39,302 nt of DNA, from positions 1 to 39,302 of the forward strand of contig JAHFDY010000014.1 in NCBI GenBank assembly GCA_023248735.1, in the 5' to 3' direction. The translations under genes and the position numbers were made by a program. The notes beneath the pieces are model-generated. The model saw nothing but the letters and a program-made list of their open reading frames with translations, ran no database searches and was not told the origin of the DNA. Shown piece after piece: positions 18,786 through 27,616 of the stretch; within the stretch, counting starts at the first letter, position 1; every line of letters starts with the position of its first letter. Source of the DNA: Myxococcales bacterium. Its GTDB lineage: Bacteria > Myxococcota_A > Polyangia > Polyangiales > Polyangiaceae.

Positions 18786-20117
18786 GTGACGACTCGTTTC
18801 GAATCCGCAAGCGTGCTCGCCATGAGCCTCCTCGGGTGTCGTGCGGTCTTGGGGATTGGTGACCCTTCAGTTGTCGACGGAGGCGCAGATGGCAGTGCGG
18901 ACATCGGTGCAGCCGATGTGGGAAGCGCGGGATCGGATTCCGTGCGGTCCATCGTTGTGGGTGACGTCGACACGTGCGCTGTGTTTTCCAATGGTCGCGC
19001 GAAGTGTTGGGGCCAGGGTTTCGGCGCGTCTGGCGTTCGCGGTTGCTTTTCGGATTTTCAGCGGGGCGCTGCGTTGCCTTATCTCGACTTTGGGAAGAAT
19101 GTGTCCGTGAAGCAAATTGTCAGCGGACGCAACCATCTGTGCGCGCTCACGGTGGACGGAAAGGTGAAATGTTGGGGCACAAATCAGTCGGGGGAACTCG
19201 GCTTGGGTGATGATGTCACGCGTGGATGCGCTGGCATGGGCGACGCACTCCCTTTCGTGAATTTGGGTGGAAACGTTGAGGCCTTGGCTGCCGGTTCAAA
19301 GCACACATGCGCGATTCTGGAGAATGGTAGTGCGGTGAAGTGCTGGGGAGGCAACAGCGAAGGCCAGTTGGGCCTCGGGCACACGCAAGATGTCGGCAAG
19401 CAAGTGCAGGACATTCCCTTCGTTCCGCTTGATCTTGGACAAAAAGCCGTCAAGGAAATTGCCGCTTCCGAAAACTATACTTGTGTGAAGCTCATCAGCA
19501 GTCAGATCAAATGTTGGGGCGAAGGCGGTCCCTATCTCGGAGCTGGAGACACACGCAGTCGCGGTACGAGTCCGAGCGACATGGGCGAGGCGCTCCAACC
19601 CGTGGCTACCGGATTCGAAGCAGCGTCAATCGCACCAGCGTGCGCCATCGACGCTGAGGGTCACGGAAAGTGCTGGGGAATCGTTTGGGGATTGGGTGCG
19701 AGTGTCTTTATCGGCAGCGCACCCAATGAGGTGAGCAAGCTCGCATTTTTTGACTTCGGAAAAGCGGGGCGCATGACGAAATTTGCCCGTTACAGCATGG
19801 GCATCTGCGCGATCCAAGAGCAAGCGTTGCGATGTTGGGGCCCAAATGCGAGCGGCCAACTCGGCAATGGATCAACCCTCGGGTGGGGCGACGACATGAC
19901 GGAGTTGATCAAGCAACTTGCGCCGGTTGATCTTGGCTCCAATCGGTACGCGGTGGACGTATCGGTCGGACCCGAACACGTGTGCGCAGTCCTCGACGAC
20001 GGCACGGCGAAGTGCTGGGGCTCCAACGAGTATGGACAACTTGGCATTGCAGGTGGAAGGCGTGGCGACGAACCCGGCGAGATGGGCGACGCACTTCCGA
20101 CCGTCGAGCTGTTCTGA
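18786..20117 (+). CDS. RCC1-repeat (beta-propeller) secreted protein
   Basis: About seven C(A/V)x(6-9)(K/R)CWG repeats with intervening GQLGLG-type motifs; N-terminal lipobox-like LAMSLLGC. GTG start. Confidence 0.85.
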   Translation: MTTRFESASVLAMSLLGCRAVLGIGDPSVVDGGADGSADIGAADVGSAGSDSVRSIVVGDVDTCAVFSNGRAKCWGQGFGASGVRGCFSDFQRGAALPYLDFGKNVSVKQIVSGRNHLCALTVDGKVKCWGTNQSGELGLGDDVTRGCAGMGDALPFVNLGGNVEALAAGSKHTCAILENGSAVKCWGGNSEGQLGLGHTQDVGKQVQDIPFVPLDLGQKAVKEIAASENYTCVKLISSQIKCWGEGGPYLGAGDTRSRGTSPSDMGEALQPVATGFEAASIAPACAIDAEGHGKCWGIVWGLGASVFIGSAPNEVSKLAFFDFGKAGRMTKFARYSMGICAIQEQALRCWGPNASGQLGNGSTLGWGDDMTELIKQLAPVDLGSNRYAVDVSVGPEHVCAVLDDGTAKCWGSNEYGQLGIAGGRRGDEPGEMGDALPTVELF

Positions 20118-20163
20118 AATGACAGCGTAAGGGCCCAAGCCAGGCTCTGGTGTATAGGGGAGC

Positions 20164-20472
20164 GTGACCGTTGAGGAATTTCTCCGTCTGCACCCCGATG
20201 CACGCGATGGCTCAGGTCGTCTGATCCGCGAATTGCACGGAGTTTCGCTGAAGGAGATCGTCGAACGACTGTCGCAAGCGTACGGGTGGGCGGAACTTGC
20301 ACGATTGATTCCGATCAACTGTTTTGCGATCAGTCCCAGCGTTCCATCGAGCCTCACGTTTCTTCGTCGGACGCCCTGGGCGCGGGCCAAAGTGGAACGC
20401 CTGTACGTCGCGATGCGTACGGCAGAGATCTTTGATGTGCCTAAACTCGAGCTGTCGGAGACGGGCGAATGA
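20164..20472 (+). CDS. VF530 family DNA-binding protein
   Basis: LHGVSLKEIVERLSQAYGWAELARLIPINCF...PSVPSSLTFLRRTPWARAKVERLY matches my memory of the VF530 (DUF2132) family. Confidence 0.85.
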   Translation: MTVEEFLRLHPDARDGSGRLIRELHGVSLKEIVERLSQAYGWAELARLIPINCFAISPSVPSSLTFLRRTPWARAKVERLYVAMRTAEIFDVPKLELSETGE

Positions 20473-21131
20473 CGCGACGGGGCAATGCTGAACATCGCTG
20501 CAAACGGTGCAAGATGCACCGAAGCTTGTGCGTCTGCGCGCTCATTCCACGGCTCGAAACGCGAACGCGGCTCGTTCTCGTCATTCACCGAACCGAGGAG
20601 CGCAAGCCGACGAATACGGGCGTGCTCGCGGCGGAGTGTCTCGTGAACAGTGAGATCGTTGTACGTGGCCACGCGTCAGACCCCACTCTCGGGCTTGTGG
20701 TGCCGGAGGGAACGGAGCCCTTACTTCTTTTTCCCCACGAAGAATCGGTCAACATAATTGACTACAAGCTTCCGTCGCTGCCCATCACGCTGATCGTTCC
20801 AGACGGAACGTGGAGGCAGGCGTCGAAAGTGCGGGCACGGGTGCCCGGTCTCTTAGACCTGCCCTGCGTATCCATTCCGGCGGGTGAACCCTCGATTTAC
20901 AGGTTGCGGTCCGAGGCGCATCCTCACGGGCTCGCCACGATTGAGGCGATCGCGCGCGCATTTGGCATCCTCGAAGGAGTCCAGGTGCAGCACGCCATGG
21001 AGTACGTGTTTCGTGCCATGGTCGAACGCACGCTGTGGGCGCGCGGCGAAGGTAAGACTGAGAACGTGACGGGAGGCATACCCGAAGGTGTCGTTCGACA
21101 TGATCCACGAAGTGGTTTGCGTCATGAGTGA
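20469..21131 (+). CDS. DTW domain protein (tRNA-uridine aminocarboxypropyltransferase-like)
   Basis: CKRCKMHRSLCVC Cys motif and DGTWRQASKVR DTW motif. ATGA overlap with the VF530 gene. Confidence 0.9.
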   Translation: MTRRGNAEHRCKRCKMHRSLCVCALIPRLETRTRLVLVIHRTEERKPTNTGVLAAECLVNSEIVVRGHASDPTLGLVVPEGTEPLLLFPHEESVNIIDYKLPSLPITLIVPDGTWRQASKVRARVPGLLDLPCVSIPAGEPSIYRLRSEAHPHGLATIEAIARAFGILEGVQVQHAMEYVFRAMVERTLWARGEGKTENVTGGIPEGVVRHDPRSGLRHE

Positions 21132-22341
21132 ACCTCGCTCGATTTGCGCGAAGTGCAGGCGACCAAAGCGAGTTTGCTACTGTGATCACATCACGCAACT
21201 TGAGACGAGGACGCGCGTCGTTCTGTTGCAACATCCACGCGAGCGGGACGTTCCGATTGGAACCGCACGCATGGCGAGCCTGTGCTTGCCGAACTCAGAG
21301 CTGCACGTCGGGACCTTCTGGGGTGACTCGAGGGCGCTGCTTTCCGCGATAGGCGATCCCGATCGTCCGGCTGCTTTGCTTTATCCAGGTGACGATGCGA
21401 CCGACGTTCTCCGTGATCCACCGAAGGGACCCATCACGCTCGTCGTGGTTGACGGTACGTGGTGGCAAACGCGCAAAGTCGTGCGGCAGAATCCCGTGCT
21501 CGCTGCGTTGCCGCGCTACGCATTTCTACCGAAGTCTCCTGGCGAATATCGGATTCGCAAGGAGCCAGCAGAAGGGTGCGTTTCGACGATAGAGGCGCTC
21601 GCGTACGTGCTCGGGGCGCTCGAAGGTGACGTGCAGCGGTTCCGCGCACTGCTTGATCCATTTCGGGCGATGGTGGCCATGCAAGTTGACTTTGCGACGA
21701 CGGTTCGTAACAGGAGAGGCGGGAGGCGACGCGCACCAAGGCCCATAAAAATGCGTCTCCCTGACGAGTTGGTCAACCGTCATGACGATGTCGTTTGCGT
21801 CGTTGCGGAGGCCAAGGCGTGGCCCTATCGATTCGTCGATCGACGTAAGGCCGAGCCCGACGAGCTCGTTCATTGGGTGGCCCATCGTGTGAGTACGGGC
21901 GAAACTTTCGAGAGCGTCGTCAGGCCAACGACGTCGCTTACACCTAACGTCGAAACGCAAATCGGATTGTCGGCTTCGGTGCTGCACGCCGGCGAGTCAA
22001 TGGATCAGCTCACGGAACGATGGCGTCGTTTTGTGCGCGAGGGCGATCTGATCGCTTCGTGGGGCTTCTACGCACCGGCGCTCTTTGGGGCTCAAGTCGC
22101 TCCGCTGCCCGAGGCAAGACTCGACGTTCGGCAGTGCGCGATCGGTTGGCTAGGTCGCAAGGTCGGCACGGTCGAAGCGCTTGCGGCGGAGCTCGGTGCA
22201 CCACCATCCCGCCTCGCGCAAGGACGAGGGGGCTCGCGACTCGCGGCGCTGGTCGCGATTGCTTCGGCAATGCGCGTTGCAGCGGAGGAGGAACGGCGTG
22301 ATGGTTCAATAAATCGCGAGGCCGAACAACGCTTCGCCTGA
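21124..22341 (+). CDS. DTW domain protein with C-terminal DEDD/DnaQ-exonuclease-like domain
   Basis: CAKCRRPKRVCYC and DGTWWQTRKV. C-terminus VVCVVAEAKAW...HRVSTGETFESVVRPTTSLTPNVETQIGLS...LDVRQCAIGW...GTVEALAAELGAP follows DnaQ-like fold spacing. ATG 21124 overlaps the upstream stop by 8 bp. Confidence 0.8.
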   Translation: MSEPRSICAKCRRPKRVCYCDHITQLETRTRVVLLQHPRERDVPIGTARMASLCLPNSELHVGTFWGDSRALLSAIGDPDRPAALLYPGDDATDVLRDPPKGPITLVVVDGTWWQTRKVVRQNPVLAALPRYAFLPKSPGEYRIRKEPAEGCVSTIEALAYVLGALEGDVQRFRALLDPFRAMVAMQVDFATTVRNRRGGRRRAPRPIKMRLPDELVNRHDDVVCVVAEAKAWPYRFVDRRKAEPDELVHWVAHRVSTGETFESVVRPTTSLTPNVETQIGLSASVLHAGESMDQLTERWRRFVREGDLIASWGFYAPALFGAQVAPLPEARLDVRQCAIGWLGRKVGTVEALAAELGAPPSRLAQGRGGSRLAALVAIASAMRVAAEEERRDGSINREAEQRFA

Positions 22342-23244
22342 AAAGCGGGTCTCGTCGAGAACCGACATGAAGGCGCCGCCGCGAAATTGGAGCGCCAAGC
22401 GTGTGGTCAACGGGACTTCTGCGAGGAGGCCGCCGCGGTAGATCGAACCAGCATCGGTAAATGAAGTTGACCCTTTGACTGAGTCGCGGAAGAGCCAGCC
22501 AAGCCCAGCGTAGACGCCAACGTATTTTGCAGGAAACAAGTGAATCTCGGGTCCGCAGGAAGCGAGGACCGCGCGAGGACCGTACACGGACGAGTCGATG
22601 TAAGCGCCGAATCCGAGCGTGAGGATGTTTCCAATGTTCGCGCCCAGTTGGGTCGCCCCGCCGACCCCAAGCGACGTCGCGCCGCGCATCGTAGGAATGC
22701 CCGTGGAATGTGTCGCAGTCGTCCACGTCACTCCGCGTCGATCGAGGGGCGCGCGCCGGAGCAGGACGAGGTCGGGTCCTCCATTGACGGTTCCGCCGTT
22801 GCTGCGCGCCGCGAGCTCGGGCGTGAGTTCCGACAGGCGCACCGGGCCGGTGTTGAGGCGTATCGTCTCCTTGGGAGCGAGCCGCGCCCAACCGTCGTAT
22901 CGCAGTCCTTCCGAGAGCGCGAGGGCCACACCAACAGCGGCGCCCGCGACGACGACCGCAGCAAGTACAGCCGTCGCTCCACCTTTGCTACTCTTGCCGC
23001 CGCCGCTAGTGCTGCTGCTGCTGTAGTGGATGTTGGTGCGTGCATCGATGCCGACTCCGCTCTGCGGGGCAGGGGGCATGCCGACATTTTCGATGACGCG
23101 GACCGAGTCGGCGCGGCGATCGGCCGGAAGCCTTGCGATGCGGACGAGCTCTTGCCGCGGAATGGCATACTGATTGGTGAGGCAGCCGGGCAGCACCGCG
23201 AGCAAGAGTGTGAATCCGATCCTCGAGGGCTTGTGGTTGGACAT
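22306..23244 (-). CDS. hypothetical envelope lipoprotein
   Basis: IGFTLLLAVLPGCLTN lipobox, Ser/Gly linker, hydrophobic segment and a beta-rich C-terminus ending SGEALFGLAIY. Convergent 36-bp overlap with the DTW gene. Confidence 0.65.
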   Translation of the reverse strand: MSNHKPSRIGFTLLLAVLPGCLTNQYAIPRQELVRIARLPADRRADSVRVIENVGMPPAPQSGVGIDARTNIHYSSSSTSGGGKSSKGGATAVLAAVVVAGAAVGVALALSEGLRYDGWARLAPKETIRLNTGPVRLSELTPELAARSNGGTVNGGPDLVLLRRAPLDRRGVTWTTATHSTGIPTMRGATSLGVGGATQLGANIGNILTLGFGAYIDSSVYGPRAVLASCGPEIHLFPAKYVGVYAGLGWLFRDSVKGSTSFTDAGSIYRGGLLAEVPLTTRLALQFRGGAFMSVLDETRFSGEALFGLAIY

Positions 23245-23375
23245 CGATGGGTGAGCGCAGCAAACCGCGTGCCCATCTCGGTGTAGGCGAAAATGCAGCG
23301 AACATGAGCGACTTGAGCCACATTGTGAACATTCGTTCGCAGCATGGTTTCACGGCTCTCGGGTAAGCTTGCGTT

Positions 23376-24290
23376 GTGGACCCTTCGCCCCACGCAGGAT
23401 TTCCGGCGGTGCTTCCACCGTATCGCGAAGGCATGCGCATAGCAGTTGTCGGCGACTTGCAGCGAACCGCACCGATTTTGGAGTTTTTCCGAGAAGAGAA
23501 TGATCGTGAGCGCGCGAGCGTAGTCAGCGAGATCACGAAGGAGCGCCCAGACCTCCTTCTATTTGCTGGAGACAACGTGTTTGGAGGAGGATGCGAAGCG
23601 CAGTGGCGTTCGTTCGATTCCTTGACCATTGCACTACGCAAGGCCGGAATCGTCGCCGCAAGCGCGTTCGGCAATCATGAATATTGGCTGACGCGAGTGT
23701 CGGCCGACGAGCACCTCTTCGCGCGATTTCCGCTCAATGCGCGTCGTCACTGGTTCTCGCTGGCGATGGGTCCACTCCGCATCGTCGTTCTCGATAGCAA
23801 CAAGCGTCGGCTCGGTGCGAAGTGGTCGGAGCAACTCGCGTGGTACGCGCGCGAACTCGACGTGTTCGATCGCGATGCGACCGTGCGGGGCGTTCTTTTG
23901 GTCGTGCACCACCCGCCGTACACCAACAGCTCGGTCACAGGCGACGAGATCCATGTTCAGCGTGCGATCGTTCCGCGATTCGAAAGCGCAGAGAAGACGC
24001 TCGCGATGCTCAACGGTCATGTTCACAGTTACGAACGCTTTCTTCGCAAAGGAAAGATGTACGTCGTGAGCGGAGGCGGAGGCGGACCGCGCGCGCGGCT
24101 TCACACGGGATCGCGCCGAAGGCACTTGGACGATTGCTACGACGGTCCTGCGCTGCGCGCGTTCAATTTCGTACTCTATACGGTCACGAATAAGGGCGTG
24201 ACTGCAGAGGTGCGCGGCCTAGCAAAGGGAGCGTCCACTTGGGCCACGCTCGATCAATTTGTGCTCACGTTTGTGAGCGTGTCACCCTGA
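23376..24290 (+). CDS. calcineurin-like metallophosphoesterase
   Basis: VVGDLQ, FAGDNVF, GNHEYW, VVHHPPY and NGHVHSYERF motifs. Confidence 0.92.
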   Translation: MDPSPHAGFPAVLPPYREGMRIAVVGDLQRTAPILEFFREENDRERASVVSEITKERPDLLLFAGDNVFGGGCEAQWRSFDSLTIALRKAGIVAASAFGNHEYWLTRVSADEHLFARFPLNARRHWFSLAMGPLRIVVLDSNKRRLGAKWSEQLAWYARELDVFDRDATVRGVLLVVHHPPYTNSSVTGDEIHVQRAIVPRFESAEKTLAMLNGHVHSYERFLRKGKMYVVSGGGGGPRARLHTGSRRRHLDDCYDGPALRAFNFVLYTVTNKGVTAEVRGLAKGASTWATLDQFVLTFVSVSP

Positions 24291-24333
24291 GCGAACCGTG
24301 TCATCCCGAGCGAAGCGAAGGACCCCCGGGTCC
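24278..24333. repeat. REP-like interspersed element (GTCATCCYGAGCGAAGCGAAGGACC type)
   Basis: Two imperfect tandem copies CGTGTCACCCTGAGCGAAC (24278-24296) and CGTGTCATCCCGAGCGAAG (24297-24315), 16/19 identical, followed by the hairpin GGACCC-CC-GGGTCC (24320-24333). Confidence 0.65.
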
Positions 24334-24378
24334 CTCGGCATCCGTAGGGTCACATGACGATCACGACGTGCCCGAAGG

Positions 24379-26568
24379 TCACATCCCGAGCATCTCGAAC
24401 AGGAACGCGTATACCTCCGCCATCTCCACAATGCGTTGGTTTTGCGGCGTCCCCATCCCGTGGCCAGTGTCATGAATGCGCATCAAGATGGGTTCTCCCG
24501 ACGACGACGCACTCTGCAGGCGCGCGGTGAACTTGAGCGTGTGAAACGGCGCAACGCGTGGGTCGTTCGCGCCACTCGTCAAGAACGTTGCCGGATAGTG
24601 CGCGTGGTCTTTTACCTGGTGGTATGGCGAATATCCGTACAGCGCTCTGAAGTCAGGTTCGTTTGTGACGGTGCCGTATTCGACCGTGTTGAAGCGCCCG
24701 TTCGGCGTAAGTTCGTTGCGAACTGAGTCATAGATGCCGACTTGCGCGACCACCGCGCGATACAGCTCGGGGTGTTGTGTGAGCGCCGCGCCCATCAGAA
24801 GACCCCCGTTTGAGCGACCCCAAATGCCGAGCTTTTGCTCGCTTGTGTAACCGGACTTGATCAGAAATCGGGCGCATGCTTCGAAGTCGTCGAAGACGTT
24901 CTGCTTCTTCGTGAGTCGTCCCGCTTCGTGCCACGTTTCTCCGAACTCGCCACCGCCACGAAGGTTTGCGATGGCCACGATGCCGCCACGATTGAGGAAG
25001 AGGCGATACAGTGGCTGAAATTTCGGCGCGACGGTGATACCAAATCCCCCATAACCCGTGAGGAGTGCCGGCGTGCTTGCGCTTGGTGTTACGCCGCGGA
25101 GCGAGAGCAACGTGAGCGGCACTTTGGTTCCGTCCTTTGACGAACACGTGTAACTGCCGACCTCGACGTCGCGAAAGTCGACGGAAGTGCGCGACGAATA
25201 CGGCGTGTCAGCGACTCGCCCAAGCGACGTGTGGTAGCGCACGACGCGCGACGGCGTGATGAACGACTCGGTACGAATGAGAAGGTCGCGATCCGCCGTG
25301 AATACGGCCTCGCGAACCGAAAAGACCCCGTCGGTTAGGATAGGAGAGAAGCGCTTGCCGATGAACAAACGCACGCGCGAAGGGCCACCTGTACCCTCAA
25401 TGACATAAGCGCCGCCGGGTACGGGGAAGAAGTCGTCTAGGGTTACATTTTGCTCGGCGATGACCTCCGATGCATGGGTTGCCGAATCACCCAGCCTCCC
25501 GCGGAGGAGCTTTCCTCGTGGCGCGTTTCGTAACGACAATAGGTACAAATAACCGTCTTCGCCCAACTTCGCCTTGGAAACGCGGTCTTCGTAGGACGCG
25601 GCTCTCGACCACTTCCCGCCTTGCGCGCGAACGAAGTGTTCGTACTCGCCACTGTCACCACGTTGCACCGAGGCGAGTGCCCAGCCCGCCTTATTTGTGG
25701 CGAGCTCGGTTTCAGCGATGCGCGGAAAGTCCTTTCCAGTTTCGTACCGATCGGCCTGCTCGGCGTCGCCAAGTTTCCGATAGTAAATTTGCTGAAAGAA
25801 ACCGTCGTCTTCCTTGGGTCGATCGCCTGGTCTGGGATACCGCGTGTAGAGCAAGCCCTCTTTGAGCCACGCGACCGATCCGCCTGCGGTGCCACCATTG
25901 ACCCCTTTGACGATGTCCCCGGTTTCGGCGCCCGTGACGGCATCGAAGATATGGACGTCACCACTTTCGGTGCCCTTCTTTGAGAGGGACACCGCCATTT
26001 TGGTGCCGTCGTGTGAGGCGACGAAGAAGTCGATCGTCGTCTCCCCGGACGGGTCGAGAACGTTCGGGTCGACAATCACTCTTTCTGGTGAGGTATCACG
26101 ATCAACTTTCTTGACGTTGTTCGCAAACGAGAGCGACGCGTCAGTTTGCGGCAAGGACACAAGGATGACTTGGCGCTTTGCGGGCGCAAACTTCATCGCA
26201 AACCAGCGCGTGCCGGCGGACTGAAATGCGTAGTAGACCGCGTGGGTGTCCGAAAGGAGCTGAGCGACCAGTGGCTTGACGTTCGGAAACGCTGCCGACC
26301 GTGCGAACCAGCCGTCCGTGTACGCCGTCTGATCGCGAACAAATTGTGCCGTCTCAGCCCCCGTGGTCTCGAGGTAGCGATATGGATCTGCCACGTCCGT
26401 ACCGAAGAGGAGGTCGTGTGCGTCGTCCTTGCGGGCGTGTGGCGGCGCCGCTGATGGCTGCGAGGCAACCGTGGCCATAACAGACGACACCGGCGGTGGC
26501 CCTCGTGGAATGACGTTCTGCGGCGCGCAGGCGATCAGCAAGAGTGTTGCAACGGGCAGTCGACGCAT
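24379..26568 (-). CDS. prolyl oligopeptidase family serine peptidase (S9A)
   Basis: GIWGRSNGGLLMG nucleophile, GANDPRV and HDTGHGMG catalytic Asp and His contexts; LRGGGEFGETWHEAGRL is typical of POP. N-terminal lipobox ATLLLIACA. Confidence 0.93.
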   Translation of the reverse strand: MRRLPVATLLLIACAPQNVIPRGPPPVSSVMATVASQPSAAPPHARKDDAHDLLFGTDVADPYRYLETTGAETAQFVRDQTAYTDGWFARSAAFPNVKPLVAQLLSDTHAVYYAFQSAGTRWFAMKFAPAKRQVILVSLPQTDASLSFANNVKKVDRDTSPERVIVDPNVLDPSGETTIDFFVASHDGTKMAVSLSKKGTESGDVHIFDAVTGAETGDIVKGVNGGTAGGSVAWLKEGLLYTRYPRPGDRPKEDDGFFQQIYYRKLGDAEQADRYETGKDFPRIAETELATNKAGWALASVQRGDSGEYEHFVRAQGGKWSRAASYEDRVSKAKLGEDGYLYLLSLRNAPRGKLLRGRLGDSATHASEVIAEQNVTLDDFFPVPGGAYVIEGTGGPSRVRLFIGKRFSPILTDGVFSVREAVFTADRDLLIRTESFITPSRVVRYHTSLGRVADTPYSSRTSVDFRDVEVGSYTCSSKDGTKVPLTLLSLRGVTPSASTPALLTGYGGFGITVAPKFQPLYRLFLNRGGIVAIANLRGGGEFGETWHEAGRLTKKQNVFDDFEACARFLIKSGYTSEQKLGIWGRSNGGLLMGAALTQHPELYRAVVAQVGIYDSVRNELTPNGRFNTVEYGTVTNEPDFRALYGYSPYHQVKDHAHYPATFLTSGANDPRVAPFHTLKFTARLQSASSSGEPILMRIHDTGHGMGTPQNQRIVEMAEVYAFLFEMLGM

Positions 26569-26606
26569 GACGCCTTCATACAGCGATGTTGCACGCGCGC
26601 GAACTT

Positions 26607-27521
26607 CTACCCTGGCACACCCGGAGGGTCAGGCGGCGGCTCTTGCGCGGGTTGCGCGAGCGACTCTGCAAAACGCAACAAGAAGTCGACCTTGTCGCCT
26701 CGAATCCCGAGTTGCTCGAAAACGGGTTCGGATGCCTTTGTCATCGGCACCCAGTCGGTGCCGATGCCGGCGTGCGCGAGCAACATGTCGGTGAGCGCAA
26801 CCACGTATGCCATCTTTTGCTTGTGGCGCGACTTCGACGCATCGTGGTGATGATTCACCGAATCGACAATGACGTCCGAGAGGCGCCACTTATCGCAAAC
26901 GTAAGAACCCACTTGCGCGTGATGACGCAAGATCGCGACGCGCAGATCGTCGAGCGGTGGTGGCCTTCCGATTTTCTGATACGCGTCTGCGACGATACCA
27001 AGGACAGCGACCTCCCCGATGTCATGGAGGAGGCCCGCAAGATATGCGGAGTCTGTTTCGCCTCCGCGCATGAGGCACACTTGCTTCGCGATGAGTCCGG
27101 CGGAGTGGGCCGTGTTGAAGACCGCCGCAATGCGTTCGGTGTACCCGGGGACGCGAAATAGCTTCGTCATGGTGACGACCTGAAACGCGACGTCGCGCAC
27201 CTGTGGAATGCCGAGTCGAACGATGCTCGCCCGGAGTGAAGTAACCGGCGTCCCTCGCGCGTAAAGCGCCGAGTTGGCAACCGACACGAGCCGAGCCGCG
27301 ATCGAAGGATCCTTGATGACGGTCTCTTCGACATCTGCAATGTCGACATCAAGGCGGCTTGCGATGGTGTTCAGTTTGACCGCCACGTGGGGAAGCAACG
27401 GGGGTCTAAAGCGACCGGAGTCGACCGTCGCCTTCACCAATATCGCAATCCGTTCGGCAAACTCTTCCGTACCGACCAGGGAGAGGTCAGGTGCAACCGG
27501 AGGACTGGTGTTGCGATTCAT
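26607..27521 (-). CDS. HDOD domain protein
   Basis: RPPLLPHVAVKLNTIASRLDVD...VIKDPSIAARLVSVANSALY...LRASIVRLGIPQVRDVA...LLHDIGEVAVL. Confidence 0.92.
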   Translation of the reverse strand: MNRNTSPPVAPDLSLVGTEEFAERIAILVKATVDSGRFRPPLLPHVAVKLNTIASRLDVDIADVEETVIKDPSIAARLVSVANSALYARGTPVTSLRASIVRLGIPQVRDVAFQVVTMTKLFRVPGYTERIAAVFNTAHSAGLIAKQVCLMRGGETDSAYLAGLLHDIGEVAVLGIVADAYQKIGRPPPLDDLRVAILRHHAQVGSYVCDKWRLSDVIVDSVNHHHDASKSRHKQKMAYVVALTDMLLAHAGIGTDWVPMTKASEPVFEQLGIRGDKVDFLLRFAESLAQPAQEPPPDPPGVPG

Positions 27522-27616
27522 GATGAGGACTCACCCGTTAACTTACAACGGAACAGTGCCGCAGATCCCTTAGGCCTGGAGCATCAAGTTCCTCCGTTTT
27601 CTCACGTGGTCTCATC

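Noticed and set aside
19790-20672. Minus-strand ORFs over the RCC1, VF530 and DTW genes (19790..20302, 19872..20672)
   Set aside because: Antisense shadows crossing three supported genes.
22010-22891. 293-aa minus-strand ORF over DTW-2 and the lipoprotein gene
   Set aside because: Arg/Pro-rich low-complexity translation typical of an off-frame read in GC-rich DNA.
22980-23035. Short GCT/GCC microsatellite-like run in the lipoprotein gene
   Set aside because: Too short and impure; just codes for a Ser/Gly linker.
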